Assembly: GCA_020631865.1 (NCBI GenBank) | Contig: JACKGS010000001.1 | Coordinates: forward strand, 186,001-250,000 | Reading direction: 5' to 3' | Length of the DNA stretch: 64,000 nucleotides | Origin: Candidatus Nomurabacteria bacterium | Lineage (GTDB): Bacteria > Patescibacteriota > Saccharimonadia > Saccharimonadales > UBA7683 | Part shown: piece by piece, positions 37,601 through 45,990 of the stretch | Layout of the letters: every line of letters begins with the position of its first letter | Numbering within the stretch: the first letter of the stretch is position 1 | Notes under the pieces: model-generated | Databases searched by the model: none | Seen by the model: only the letters and a program-made list of their open reading frames with translations | What the model was told of the DNA's origin: nothing | Program-made: the position numbers and the translations under genes

Positions 37601-39031
37601 CTATTCTAGTGTTCTTACTTTAATTGTATCTGTACCGCCAATTAATCCCGGATATTTACCAGACGCCGTGACTATTGTGTCACCCTTTTGAAAAATATTT
37701 TGTGAATGTAAGAAATCAGTAAGTTTTGTTGCCGCAAATTTATCAACTGGTCGAACAAATGTTTCTGCGTCATATAACAGCGCCATCTGTTGAGCAATAT
37801 GCTTTTCGGGCGTAACCACAATCAAGGGCAAATTTGGTCTCCATGAACTGATTGAAATCGCAGTAGCACCGGTTTGAGTTTCTGAAACAATAGCTCTTGC
37901 GTTAACTTTTTTTGCTAAATCAATAATGACCGATGATATCGCCTCGGGCACACTATAATCATGCGAGGTTGCAAATTGAGCTTTTACCGTACTATTTTCT
38001 TGGGTATAAATAATTATCCGCTTCATAATATTGATTGCTTCTATTGGATAGCGCCCATTAGCTGTTTCATCCGAAAGCATTACAGCATCTGCCTCAACAA
38101 TAACGGCAGTTGCAACATCTGAAACCTCGGCTCGCGTAGGCTCTGGCTGCTCCATCATACTTGCAAGCATCTGTGTTGCAACTATACTTAATTTTTCATA
38201 CTGCAAACAAAGGCCAATAATCTTCCTCTGCACCACCGGCACGCTTTCTGGTAAGGTCTCTACAGCCAAGTCACCTCGTGCCACCATAATGACATCGCTG
38301 GCCTTAACAATCTCTTCAATATTATCAACTGCCAGCTTAGTTTCAACTTTTGTTATAACCCTAGCTTTTGAATCTAGATTGTTCAGCATCTTTCTAAGAC
38401 GCCTAATGTCATCAGCAGTTTGTACAAAGCTAAGAGCCACATAATCGATGTCATTTTCAGCACCAAAAACTATATCCTCTCTGTCTTTTTTAGTGATAAT
38501 ATCACCGCCAAAATCCGTATCTGGTAAATTAATACCTTTGCGCTTCATTAATATGCCGTCATTTTCAATTCTTACATGCACCACTTTGTCGCGCACACTA
38601 GTTACGGTGCTTCGTATTTTTCCATCATAAATATATACTCGGTCACCTCTTTTTACTTTTTTTGATAGGTCGTACTGTACTGGAACCAAATTCTCAGATG
38701 CTTCGACGCCATAGCCAAGCCTCAATTCTTGGCCACTAGTAACATTTCTAACACCTTCAAAATCACCTAGTCTAATCTTTGGACCCTGTAAATCCTGGAC
38801 TATCGCCACATGTACATCTAGTTCTTTGCTAGCTTTTCTGATCCACTTAATTTGTTGAACCCTTTCTTCATATGTTCCATGAGAAAAATTTAAACGAAAA
38901 CCATTTACGCCAGCCTTCACCATAGCAAAAATTGATTCATAACTATCTGTAGCCGGGCCCACAGTTGCCAAAATTTTAGTTCTTTTTGCAGTACCTAAAG
39001 ATCGCCCATATAATTTTTGATTTATATTCAT
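37601..39031 (-). CDS. pyk: Pyruvate kinase
   Basis: About 476 residues from ATG 39031 (an upstream ATG at 39079 would add 16 hydrophobic residues not seen in the family). RTKILATVGPATDSYESI, VNGFRLNFSHGTYEERV, AIVQDLQGPKIRLGDF, ITKVETKLAVDN, DVIMVARGDLAVE and TRAEVSDVATAVI are the phosphoenolpyruvate, metal and nucleotide motifs. The C-terminal domain is complete. It produces ATP and pyruvate as the last step of glycolysis. Confidence 0.96.
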   Translation of the reverse strand: MNINQKLYGRSLGTAKRTKILATVGPATDSYESIFAMVKAGVNGFRLNFSHGTYEERVQQIKWIRKASKELDVHVAIVQDLQGPKIRLGDFEGVRNVTSGQELRLGYGVEASENLVPVQYDLSKKVKRGDRVYIYDGKIRSTVTSVRDKVVHVRIENDGILMKRKGINLPDTDFGGDIITKKDREDIVFGAENDIDYVALSFVQTADDIRRLRKMLNNLDSKARVITKVETKLAVDNIEEIVKASDVIMVARGDLAVETLPESVPVVQRKIIGLCLQYEKLSIVATQMLASMMEQPEPTRAEVSDVATAVIVEADAVMLSDETANGRYPIEAINIMKRIIIYTQENSTVKAQFATSHDYSVPEAISSVIIDLAKKVNARAIVSETQTGATAISISSWRPNLPLIVVTPEKHIAQQMALLYDAETFVRPVDKFAATKLTDFLHSQNIFQKGDTIVTASGKYPGLIGGTDTIKVRTLE

Positions 39032-39191
39032 ATTACTTAACAGTGTACAGACCGCACTAAACATTAACAATAGCCACACTAATTATAGCCTCGTATACTA
39101 CAGTATCGAGTAAAAGTTTTGTAAAACGCTTGTGCATGAAGTTGACCTTTGATATTATCAACTTATCTAATAAATAATGGAGAGAAATAAA

Positions 39192-40385
39192 ATGAGTATA
39201 AAAATAAATAATAACTTTTGGCGATCCATAGTTGTATCAGCCTTCTTATTTGGCTTATTCACAGTCTTTAACTCACAAGAAGCTTTAGCTGCAACAAAAA
39301 CTTGGTCATACGGTGGTGTTAATACTAACTGGAGTACTGCTGGCAACTAGACTCCCTCTGGAGCGCCAGTAGATGGTGATGATATTGTTATTTCCAGTGA
39401 AATTGGGACTATGCATGGCGGTAATAACGATATTGCAGGACTAACAATTAACAATTTAACATTGAGTGGCTCAGAAATTTCTGGCCCAGACATCACTGCT
39501 ACGCTCGAGATAACAGGAGACATAGTTAATACAGGAACCCATAAAACGATTAGCTTAAAAACAGCCAGCACATCTCTTATCTTAGCTGATGATGTTCAGA
39601 TGCAGGGATTTAGCTTTGGTGGTGATGCGGGTGCGGATATTAATTTGAATGGTCATAAACTAACAATCATCGATGCAAGCCCCGCAAATAATCATATGAT
39701 ATTTTCTTTTGATCCATCAATTACTGGAAATGGACAACTCTTATTAAATGCACCGAATACAACCATAATATTCTTTACAGCCAATACCTATAGTGGCAGT
39801 ACAATTATTACAGCATCAAAAGCGGTAATGCCATCGGGTAATGGTACGGCAACGGCAACTGGAATAAATATGTTTGGTAGCTCTGATATAACTGTCGGGA
39901 CTGATGCACGTCTATCAATAGACTTAACCAAAGTACCAACTGGTACAACATGGTCTAACAATATAACTCTACTGGGCTCTAGCAGTGAAGACTTTGGGAC
40001 ATGGACTCAAGATTATTATAGCTTAGATTTCTTCGAATATCCTGTAACCAGACCGTTGGTTGAGATAACTGTACCAAATATAACCTTGAGCAGTAATGTC
40101 AGATTCAATTCTGGTACAAATATTTTAATAAACCTAGCGGGTATTCAAAGTAATGGCTTTTGTGCTCAATATGGCTATGATGGAATGTTTGGTGATAGAT
40201 TTCAAAATGGCCCACCAGCCTGCATGGTAGATGACACACCTATTTTAGGTACCGTACCTGGCGTTCCAAATGCAGGTGCACTTAAGAACAACACAGTATT
40301 TATAGCTATCGCTGGATTAGCATCGGTGTTATTAATCGGTCTTGGAATAAGGAAGGGCATGGTCTTAGCAAAAGCTCAAAAATAA
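39192..40385 (+). pseudogene. Surface protein interrupted by one in-frame TAG
   Basis: From ATG 39192, with ribosome binding site GGAGAG, the frame reads a signal peptide (IVVSAFLFGLFTVFNSQEALA) cut near AATKTW, then WSYGGVNTNWSTAGN, a TAG at 39348-39350, and continues in the same frame as TPSGAPVDGDDIVI to 40385. In the protein at 25305 the matching place reads NWDNDTLPVDGDDLVF, so the TAG replaces tryptophan (TGG). The rest is a beta-helix-like domain ending VPGVPNAGALKNN, a hydrophobic helix and RKGMVLAKAQK. One substitution separates it from an intact gene of 397 residues. Confidence 0.7.
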
Positions 40386-40410
40386 CATTCTAATAACTTT
40401 AATAATAAAA

Positions 40411-40438
40411 ACCCGAGTAAATGTACCCGGGTTTTTAT
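40411..40438 (+). terminator. Terminator after the 39192 surface gene
   Basis: ACCCGAGTA, a 3-base loop and TACCCGGGT form a stem with one mismatch, flanked by A and T runs (AAAA and TTTTTATT). The layout is bidirectional. Confidence 0.75.
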
Positions 40439-40554
40439 TACTTATCGACAACCTTATTCATAAACATCGTACCACTTACTCGTGCCTTGTCCTAAATATG
40501 TTTTGATCATCAATCTATGTACCAATATCACAACATAACACTACTCCATACCAA

Positions 40555-40582
40555 GTAAAAACCCCGGTCTTTTGACCGAGGC
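40555..40582 (-). terminator. Terminator ending the DGR template-repeat transcript
   Basis: On the minus strand CCTCGGTC, loop AAAA, GACCGGGG then TTTTTAC. It is the first terminator downstream of the template repeat and would end a transcript running from the reverse transcriptase gene. Confidence 0.7.
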
Positions 40583-40584
40583 AC

Positions 40585-40725
40585 TTGCTTGGTGACCTCA
40601 AGAGTATCAATTTAGAACACCTTTTTGATGATCTCTTTAGGCTTAAGAAGAAGTTCGAAGCACTCGGTATGGTAATTAAAGACAACCGGGTTTATATACC
40701 TGACTCGGCGGAACGTGATAGTTAG
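40585..40725 (+). pseudogene. Possible gene remnant (46 codons)
   Basis: From TTG 40585 an open frame reads LGDLKSINLEHLFDDLFRL, KKKFEALGMVIKDNRVYIP, DSAERDS then TAG. The composition is protein-like (amphipathic helix, then a short strand), with no ribosome binding site and an overlap with the opposite terminator. It looks like the C-terminal scrap of a lost gene. No identity assigned. Confidence 0.3.
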
Positions 40726-40762
40726 CTTCAGCACAACAATGTCGAGTTTAAGCAAAATGCCC

Positions 40763-40936
40763 TAAGAGTCAGCGGACAGAGAAGCCGGCGTTACGATCAT
40801 TGTTGTCAGCCGGGTTAACTTCATCAGCGTTGAAGTTCGCGTTGAACGCATTGTCCGCAGAATCCGGTTGGCCGAAGCCGACCAAAAGTTGCCGTTGTCA
40901 CCCCTGGTCGTCAAAGTCGCCGTTCCAGTTGCCCGA
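40763..40936 (-). repeat. DGR template repeat (TR)
   Basis: About 174 bases near-matching the variable repeat at 42356-42531. In the 3'-most ~110 bases the two differ at 16 positions, and 15 of these are adenines in the TR coding strand. TR codons are Asn-rich AAC/AAT (AFNANFNADEVNPADNNDRN) where the VR has Gly, Leu, Tyr, Asp or Val. The TR has TGA where the VR has TGT (Cys). Two one-base length differences and a few non-adenine differences occur in the 5' half. This is the donor for adenine-mutagenised retrohoming. Confidence 0.88.
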
Positions 40937-41080
40937 AATCGCAAAGTCCCAACCAGGCGCACGCGTGTCAATACCACTCATTGTCCTCGCGCCGAGCGTA
41001 CCAGGCGCAGGCAGACCCTGTGGCGGCGCTGCCTGTAATAGAACCAGCCTAGGTAAACTCAGGCTAGTGGGTACTGTCTC

Positions 41081-42261
41081 TTAGGTATGCTTATCTGCCG
41101 AGCCATTTGCCAGGCAACGAGCTGTATAGAAGAGCCACCAAGAGTTGTCTGCAGCCACTGCCAGGCAAAGCACTGTTATTTTAGCACCCCCGATACCTAG
41201 AAGCAATTTATGGCAATGCTTGTAGTGCTTTACCAGACCCTTGTATGATGCTTCCGTTTCTTTTGAACAATCCTCCTGAGAGAGTGCTGCCAGTAGGTTA
41301 CGTTTTAAGCGCTTGCCCGGATGTATTCGAAAAGGGTAGATTAACTGCACCAGGAACGCCACACCCTTATGGCATTCCTGTAAATGCCGCTTATGTGCGG
41401 ATGGAGCTTTAGTGCCAGCTCTCCCTCTAACATATCTTTTATAACAGTCGTTGCCTGCGTAAGCTCAGCTTTGTTAGTGGAAACAATATAGAAATCATCA
41501 ACGCGCGCCCATAGTGCTTAAAGCCAAGCTCAAGCGTTACAAATCGATCAAGCTGGTCAAGGTAGATATTGCTCGAGCAGCTGCGAGGTCAGGTTGCCAA
41601 TAGCCACGCCGCGACCAAGAGGTTGGTGAAACAAGCTTTTGCTCGGCGGCAGGCCTTTCCAGGCGCTGCGCGGACAGTTGAACACCGCGTCTTTGAGGGG
41701 ATCATTAAAGATAATGACTTTCCATAGAACTTGCACAGTTGGTAGACATAACCTTTATCTGGGAATTGCCGATCCAGCCCCACATGGCCTTTAACGTAGA
41801 GTTTTACGCGCTCCAGACTCATGAAGTACCCTTGCAGGTCAAGCTTGAGCACGTAGGCTGGCGGATATAATTACGGCTCACCGAGCGGATGTGATGATCC
41901 AAACGGCGAATACCGTAGAGCGTGCCTTTACCGATACGGCGGCAGCTGGCGTTATCTTCAATAAATCGGGCGTCCCACCACTTGCTGACTTGGTTGAACA
42001 GAAAGTGGTGTACCACTCTGTCACGGAAGGCGGCGGCGAATATCTCCCGCTTGACGAGGCTTGTTCACGATGAACGCCGTAGATGGTACGCGGTACGTAC
42101 CTGCGCGAGTGAATTTCTTTGGCCAGTGCTGCAAGTTCAGACTCCGCGATAGCATCGAACTTTTCTACCTCGGGCTTTTTAGTCTTGCCGCGCCGGGCAT
42201 CGAGGTAGGCTTTTTTGAGCTCTTTGGCAAGCCAGTCAGCGCGTTTGTCTGGTGTGTTCAT
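41081..42261 (-). pseudogene. DGR reverse transcriptase, multiply frameshifted
   Basis: Joining frames gives about 390 residues of a DGR-class reverse transcriptase. It starts ATG 42261 (DKRADWLAKELKKAYLDARR), then FAAAFRDRVVHHFLFNQV, SCRIGKGTLYGIRRLDHHIR, YVLKLDLQGYFMSLERVKLY (the QGYFMS motif and first catalytic Asp), GRGVAIGNLTSQLL, NIYLDQLDRFVTLEL, then VDDFYIVS (catalytic DD) and a C-terminus with KRLKRN and SYKGLVKHYKHC. At least four one-base indels are needed, one directly at the YxDD site (about 41501-41508). Either it is dead or the consensus here is poor. GC content is well above the neighbouring core genes. Confidence 0.85.
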
Positions 42262-42282
42262 GTCAGCTAGATTTCTTTCGGA

Positions 42283-42350
42283 GCAACCCAGTCGACTCGA
42301 CGGGTTCGGTCGTGGTCACTCCCTCACGCCAGCTTCGCTTAGTGGGTTGC
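42283..42350 (-). promoter_or_regulatory. Inverted repeat just after the DGR variable gene
   Basis: GCAACCCA (complement of 42343-42350) and TGGGTTGC (complement of 42283-42290) form an 8-base perfect stem around a 52-base loop, starting in the stop codon of the target gene. DGRs such as that of phage BPP-1 have a hairpin or cruciform shortly after the variable repeat that promotes retrohoming. This one is in the right place. The long loop is unlike BPP-1, so the role is tentative. Confidence 0.45.
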
Positions 42351-43773
42351 TACTGTAAGAGACAGCGGACAGAGAAGCCGGCGAGACGATCATTGCCGAC
42401 AGCCGGGTAAACTCCATCAGCGTCGAAGTACGCGAGGAAAGCACCGTCCGCAGAACCCGGGTGAGCCGAGGCCGCCCAAAAGACGCCGAAGTCACCCTGG
42501 TCGCCGAACTCGCCGACCCAGTAGCCCGAGAAGACCCCTTTAAAGGCACCGTTATACTGCCACTGGGCAATGTTGGGTTCGCCACTATATGCAGGAGCAC
42601 CGGTACCACCAAAGGCAATGTCGAGGTCAGAGAAGTCGCCGGAGTAGACATCTTCTCCTTCGTCATCATCCCAGATCTGTGAAGCGGTCGGTAATCGCCA
42701 GTTGGCCGGGCAGATAGAGTACGGGGCATCACCGTCTTCTTCGGTGTGGGAGGTTCTGGATTCACCGGCTGTGGCCGCAGACCAGTTGTAGAGGTAGCCG
42801 TAGTTGGTAGCACCACTGCCAGTGTCACCGGGGATTGGGCCGTAGACGAAAGGTGTATCGAAGAGGTTATCTTCGTCTTCCTGAGTATCCATAGGGGGAT
42901 TGTCGGTAATCTGTGGCGGGGTCAGGTTACTGGCAATGTTGGTATCGCTTGGGGTCAGCGTCATGGTGGATGTGGTAGAACCAAGTTTGAGGTTCTGAAG
43001 CATCCAGCAGTTACCATCGGCTAGTTTGGCGACTTGGTAGGTTTTGACCGTCGCCTCGTGGATCGCGGAGAGTCAGTACCTGCTTCTTCGTTACTTCCAT
43101 CGTAAATAGTCATGTGGGCATCACACTGATAGTCTGAAGTCATAGTCTTGCATGGTGGTTGGTACTGGTGGCTCGTTGTCGGTGACAACGTATGAGAGCT
43201 TGAGGTCTTTCTTGCCTGCAGTGACGGTACCGTCAATAGTGAAGTCGAGGGTTATTTCGGTCGTGTCGTTGGAAGTGGCAGTTTCGGTGGTTTTGAGAGT
43301 CAGAGCTGGGTCGCCAGCGCCAAGTACTGTGCTCGTAGCTATATCGCCACCCTTGAGCTTGATACTAATACCAGGTTCAGCTGCGGTTAGGGCTGCGGTC
43401 AGGGTATAGCCGCCTTCGTTAGCGGTGCCGGTAGTGAGGGTAGTTGTGGTACTGGCGGTACCACCACCCTCCGGGACGGTAACAGTGAGAGCCTCTTGGT
43501 TAGCGCCAATACTGAGGGTGGGAGCAGCGGAGATGGAACTACTGAGAGGACTGAGCGTGAGGCTGGCGGTGAAGAGTGCGAGGAGAAGAAGCTGCCCATA
43601 CCACGGAAGTTGAGTTTATGCGAACGGCGGGAGGGTAGCGCCAACTGAAGATGCTGGAAGCTGAGAGCGAGGGCTGTAGCGAGGGGCGGTAAGAGTGATA
43701 TGCCTGTTGAAGCGAGAGACCATCTCCCCGATGATGATGTTGATCGTTTGGGAGTAAGTGTTTGGGTTTCCAT
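42350..43773 (-). pseudogene. DGR target: secreted FISUMP/C-type-lectin-like variable protein, frameshifted
   Basis: ATG 43773 has a ribosome binding site (GAGGAAC). Joined frames give a hydrophobic signal (QLLLLALFTASLTLSPLSSS), a beta-sandwich (ALTVTVPEGGGTASTTTTLT; DLKLSYVVTDNEPPVPTT), then the FISUMP domain: TYQVAKLADGNCWMLQNLKL, YGYLYNWSAATAG, SICPANWRLPTASQIWD, and the VR to the stop at 42350. The 218 codons from 43003 down are intact; upstream, at least three shifts are needed. FISUMP/FGS-type lectin folds are common DGR targets and probably vary surface binding to hosts. Confidence 0.8.
42356..42531 (-). repeat. DGR variable repeat (VR)
   Basis: C-terminal coding end of the target gene. 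It encodes GYWVGEFGDQGDFGVFWAAS, AHPGSADGAFLAYFDADGVY and PAVGNDRLAGFSVRCL, the ligand-facing end of a C-type-lectin/FISUMP fold. Its substitutions relative to the TR fall almost only at TR adenines. The 3' boundary (TAAGAG with GGCTTCTCTGTCCGC) is identical in TR and VR and should contain the mutagenic homing start. Confidence 0.88.
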
Positions 43774-44061
43774 GTGTTCCTCTGCTCTCTTTACTTTTCT
43801 TATGTCTGCTGTACTTGAGTGTAATGAGTGGATAGCAAAATGGTAAGAAATTGCTTAATCCATTGTTTTTGCTTCCACTTCACCTCACTATATTAATACT
43901 GCTTACGTATATTCTACGTCATTATGAACGGAATGCAAGCAGTTTAGTACCCCCGCGGGGTTAAAACTCCATCCTACGTAGGTAATGTACAAAAAAGAAT
44001 GTGTTCTTAGATATATTTAAGAACACTTTCTTATCTGTGATTTATCTGATTTTATGCTTGG

Positions 44062-44170
44062 TGACCCCGGCGGGATGCGCTTCGCTTGCACGGACTTCAC
44101 TTTTCGGAGTAAACTTCTGCACGCTCAGTCCTGTACGAACCCCGAGGGTTCGGATTCTCTGTCGAGAATC
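44062..44170 (-). other. Structured element with tRNA-like 3' end, unexplained
   Basis: On the minus strand, downstream of the tRNA-Glu terminator, come two perfect hairpins in a row: GATTCTC-GACA-GAGAATC and CGAACCC-TCG-GGGTTCG. About 40 bases later GGACT and AGTCC can pair, and the element ends ATCCCGCCGGGGTCACCA, which looks like the last part of a tRNA (T-stem side, acceptor 3' strand, CCA). No complete tRNA can be folded. It could be an integration scar at a tRNA 3' end or a repeated RNA element. The rest of 43774-44061 has no gene that I can see. Confidence 0.35.
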
Positions 44171-44174
44171 AACC

Positions 44175-44204
44175 AAAGAAAAAACGTTACCAGAAGGTAA
44201 CGTT
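44175..44204 (-). terminator. Terminator of tRNA-Glu
   Basis: AACGTTACC, loop TTCT, GGTAACGTT then TTTTTC on the minus strand: a 9-base perfect stem 8 bases after the tRNA CCA end. Confidence 0.8.
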
Positions 44205-44211
44205 CTTTCTT

Positions 44212-44286
44212 TGGTGATCCCGAGGGGAATCGAACCCCTGTTGCCAGGATGAAAACCTGGTGTCCTAACCGTTAGACGACGGGACC
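44212..44286 (-). tRNA. tRNA-Glu (anticodon TTC)
   Basis: 75 bases with encoded CCA. Acceptor GGTCCCG pairs with CGGGATC (G-U allowed). The anticodon arm CCAGG-TTTTCAT-CCTGG gives anticodon TTC. The T-arm is AGGGGTTCGATTCCCCT. One tRNA-Glu can read both GAA and GAG. It stands between the DGR and umuC. Confidence 0.95.
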
Positions 44287-44374
44287 GCTCTGTTACGTAT
44301 CACTTCAAATTTATGTTTCATAATTTTAATGATTAACGTGGACTAGCAAACTATAGCACAACAGATGTAAAAGT

Positions 44375-45652
44375 TCAATCTTTAAGCCCACTCACTTTGG
44401 GTAGTTGTAGCCAATCAGTTGTGTATGCTGGGCTAATGCGCTTCTTTTGTGAATGCCAGCTATTTTTAGTAGTATCCATAGCTCCAACGTGTATCGTGTC
44501 ATTTCCATATTTTTGATTTATATTATCCATGGCCTCCATTAGTTTAGTACGCTTTTGGCGTATTTTTGGCGAAAGCTTATCTAGTAAATTTACCTGACAC
44601 AAGTTTGCACTGGTCAAATTATTTGCAAAGACACCCGCCTTCTTGTAGCCGTAATCAGGACTAAATGCCTCTCTAAGAAGCCTCAGAGACTCGCCAGCAA
44701 GCTCTGGGGTATCATTGGACGCCACAGAAAGCTTAGCAGACAACATCTGGTTATGCGTCTCGCCATCCGGAGTCTTGAAGCGCAAGTAAATACCGAAATC
44801 AGAAACTTGCTGATTAGATCTCCGCAATTTATAGCCAGCTCTAGAAGCAAAATTTACCACCGCAGTCTCAAGCTCATATAAATTATTAATAGTGTGCCCG
44901 AATGACCTTGAGACCATTAAAGATTTTTGAGGAGGCTTATGCGCCTCTAGGCTATACACTTGCTTGCCATTCAGCTCAGAGTATACTCGTACGCCATTCA
45001 CTCCAAACACTTGATGTGCCCATGATTCTGAGACACCCGATAGTTGCAGCGCATTTTTTATACCCACACTCTTTAACCTCGCCGAATTTGACCTGCCCAC
45101 ACCCCATATATCATCGACATCTGTGTCTTCGAGTATTTTTGTGTAATTTGCGTGATTGCTAGAAGGATCAATAATGCAAGACTTCGATTGTTTTTTTGCA
45201 TAATGACTAGCAAGTTTTGCTAGTGTTTTATTTGGCGCAATACCAACAGACACTGGCATACCAATATCTCTCTGCACTCTACGGGTCAAGTCATCTCCCC
45301 AGCTCTGCAAATTTTCTATTGGCATATTTGCAAGATCCATAAAGGCCTCGTCTATTGAATAAACCTCTATATCCGCTGCATATTGCCCTAAAATAGAAAT
45401 AATTCGTTGCGATATATCACTATAAAGTGCAAAATTACTTGAAAAACACTGGATATTATTTCGCCTAACGACATCTTTAATCTGAAAATACGGGACACCC
45501 ATCGGGACACCCAACTCCCTAACCTCCTGACTACGCGCAACCACACAACCATCATTATTTGATAGCACCAAAACTGGCTGGTTTGTTAAATCAGGTCTGA
45601 ACAGCCGCTCGCAACTTACAAAGAAGTTATTACAATCAACCAATGCAAACAC
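44375..45652 (-). CDS. umuC: Y-family DNA polymerase (UmuC-like)
   Basis: 425 residues, the length of E. coli UmuC. MFALVDCNNFFVSCERLF contains the first catalytic Asp and steric region, NNDGCVVARSQEVRELGVPM the finger motif, VYSIDEAFMDL the SIDE motif with catalytic acidic residues, then helix-hairpin-helix (DIWGVGRSNSARLKSVGIKN). The C-terminal little-finger and UmuC-type tail (LDKLSPKIRQKRTKLMEAMD) are present. It performs translesion synthesis. The stop of the UmuD-like gene is directly adjacent. Confidence 0.93.
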   Translation of the reverse strand: MFALVDCNNFFVSCERLFRPDLTNQPVLVLSNNDGCVVARSQEVRELGVPMGVPYFQIKDVVRRNNIQCFSSNFALYSDISQRIISILGQYAADIEVYSIDEAFMDLANMPIENLQSWGDDLTRRVQRDIGMPVSVGIAPNKTLAKLASHYAKKQSKSCIIDPSSNHANYTKILEDTDVDDIWGVGRSNSARLKSVGIKNALQLSGVSESWAHQVFGVNGVRVYSELNGKQVYSLEAHKPPQKSLMVSRSFGHTINNLYELETAVVNFASRAGYKLRRSNQQVSDFGIYLRFKTPDGETHNQMLSAKLSVASNDTPELAGESLRLLREAFSPDYGYKKAGVFANNLTSANLCQVNLLDKLSPKIRQKRTKLMEAMDNINQKYGNDTIHVGAMDTTKNSWHSQKKRISPAYTTDWLQLPKVSGLKD

Positions 45653-45955
45653 TTATCGCAAACTCCTAATGACACGTGTCACAACACCCCAACACACTAA
45701 CTCATCTGAAAGTATTTCGAATTTAGTAATTTTAAGATCTGGGTCTGAAGATCGTGCAACAACTACAATGTCCTTGATTTTCGGCTTCAAGCTTCTGTCG
45801 ACCAGAACCACGTCATCAATCAGCAAACCCAAGTCTGTCATATCCTCAGATACACGCATCAAAAACGTACTAGCAGAATTTTCGATCAAAACTTTGTTAA
45901 GATCAATGCTCCTAATATCCACCGAAATCCCAAACCTAAAATCCTTCTTCCTCAT
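45653..45955 (-). CDS. UmuD-like protein lacking the cleavage region and catalytic serine
   Basis: 100 residues. It aligns with the S24 domain of UmuD: SIDLNKVLIENSASTFLMRV matches the RIDLNQLLI region, IDDVVLVDRSLKPKIKDIVV the loop after the active site, and VCWGVVTRVIRSL the C-terminus. Where UmuD has SGDSM with Ser60, this protein has SEDM (Ser36-Met39): one residue is missing and the serine position is Asp. The region that UmuD cuts off is nearly absent. It therefore resembles an already processed UmuD' that cannot self-cleave. It is next to umuC and presumably binds it. Confidence 0.7.
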   Translation of the reverse strand: MRKKDFRFGISVDIRSIDLNKVLIENSASTFLMRVSEDMTDLGLLIDDVVLVDRSLKPKIKDIVVVARSSDPDLKITKFEILSDELVCWGVVTRVIRSLR

Positions 45956-45990
45956 CCTGATATTCTCTCAGATCCTTCTGTTTACAAAGA

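Noticed and set aside
37601..37601. Overlap or fusion of pgk and pyk
   Set aside because: The stop of pyk and the start of pgk are adjacent without any overlap; two normal separate genes.
39029..39079. Upstream start for pyruvate kinase
   Set aside because: It would add a hydrophobic 16-residue head not found in the family; ATG 39031 gives a normal N-terminus.
42461..43409. Plus-strand open frames opposite the DGR target
   Set aside because: Only the minus strand gives FISUMP motifs and the TR/VR relation; the plus frames are GC-rich shadows.
44001..44252. Plus-strand open frame of 83 codons over the tRNA region
   Set aside because: It runs antisense through tRNA-Glu and its terminator hairpin; the composition is that of structured RNA.
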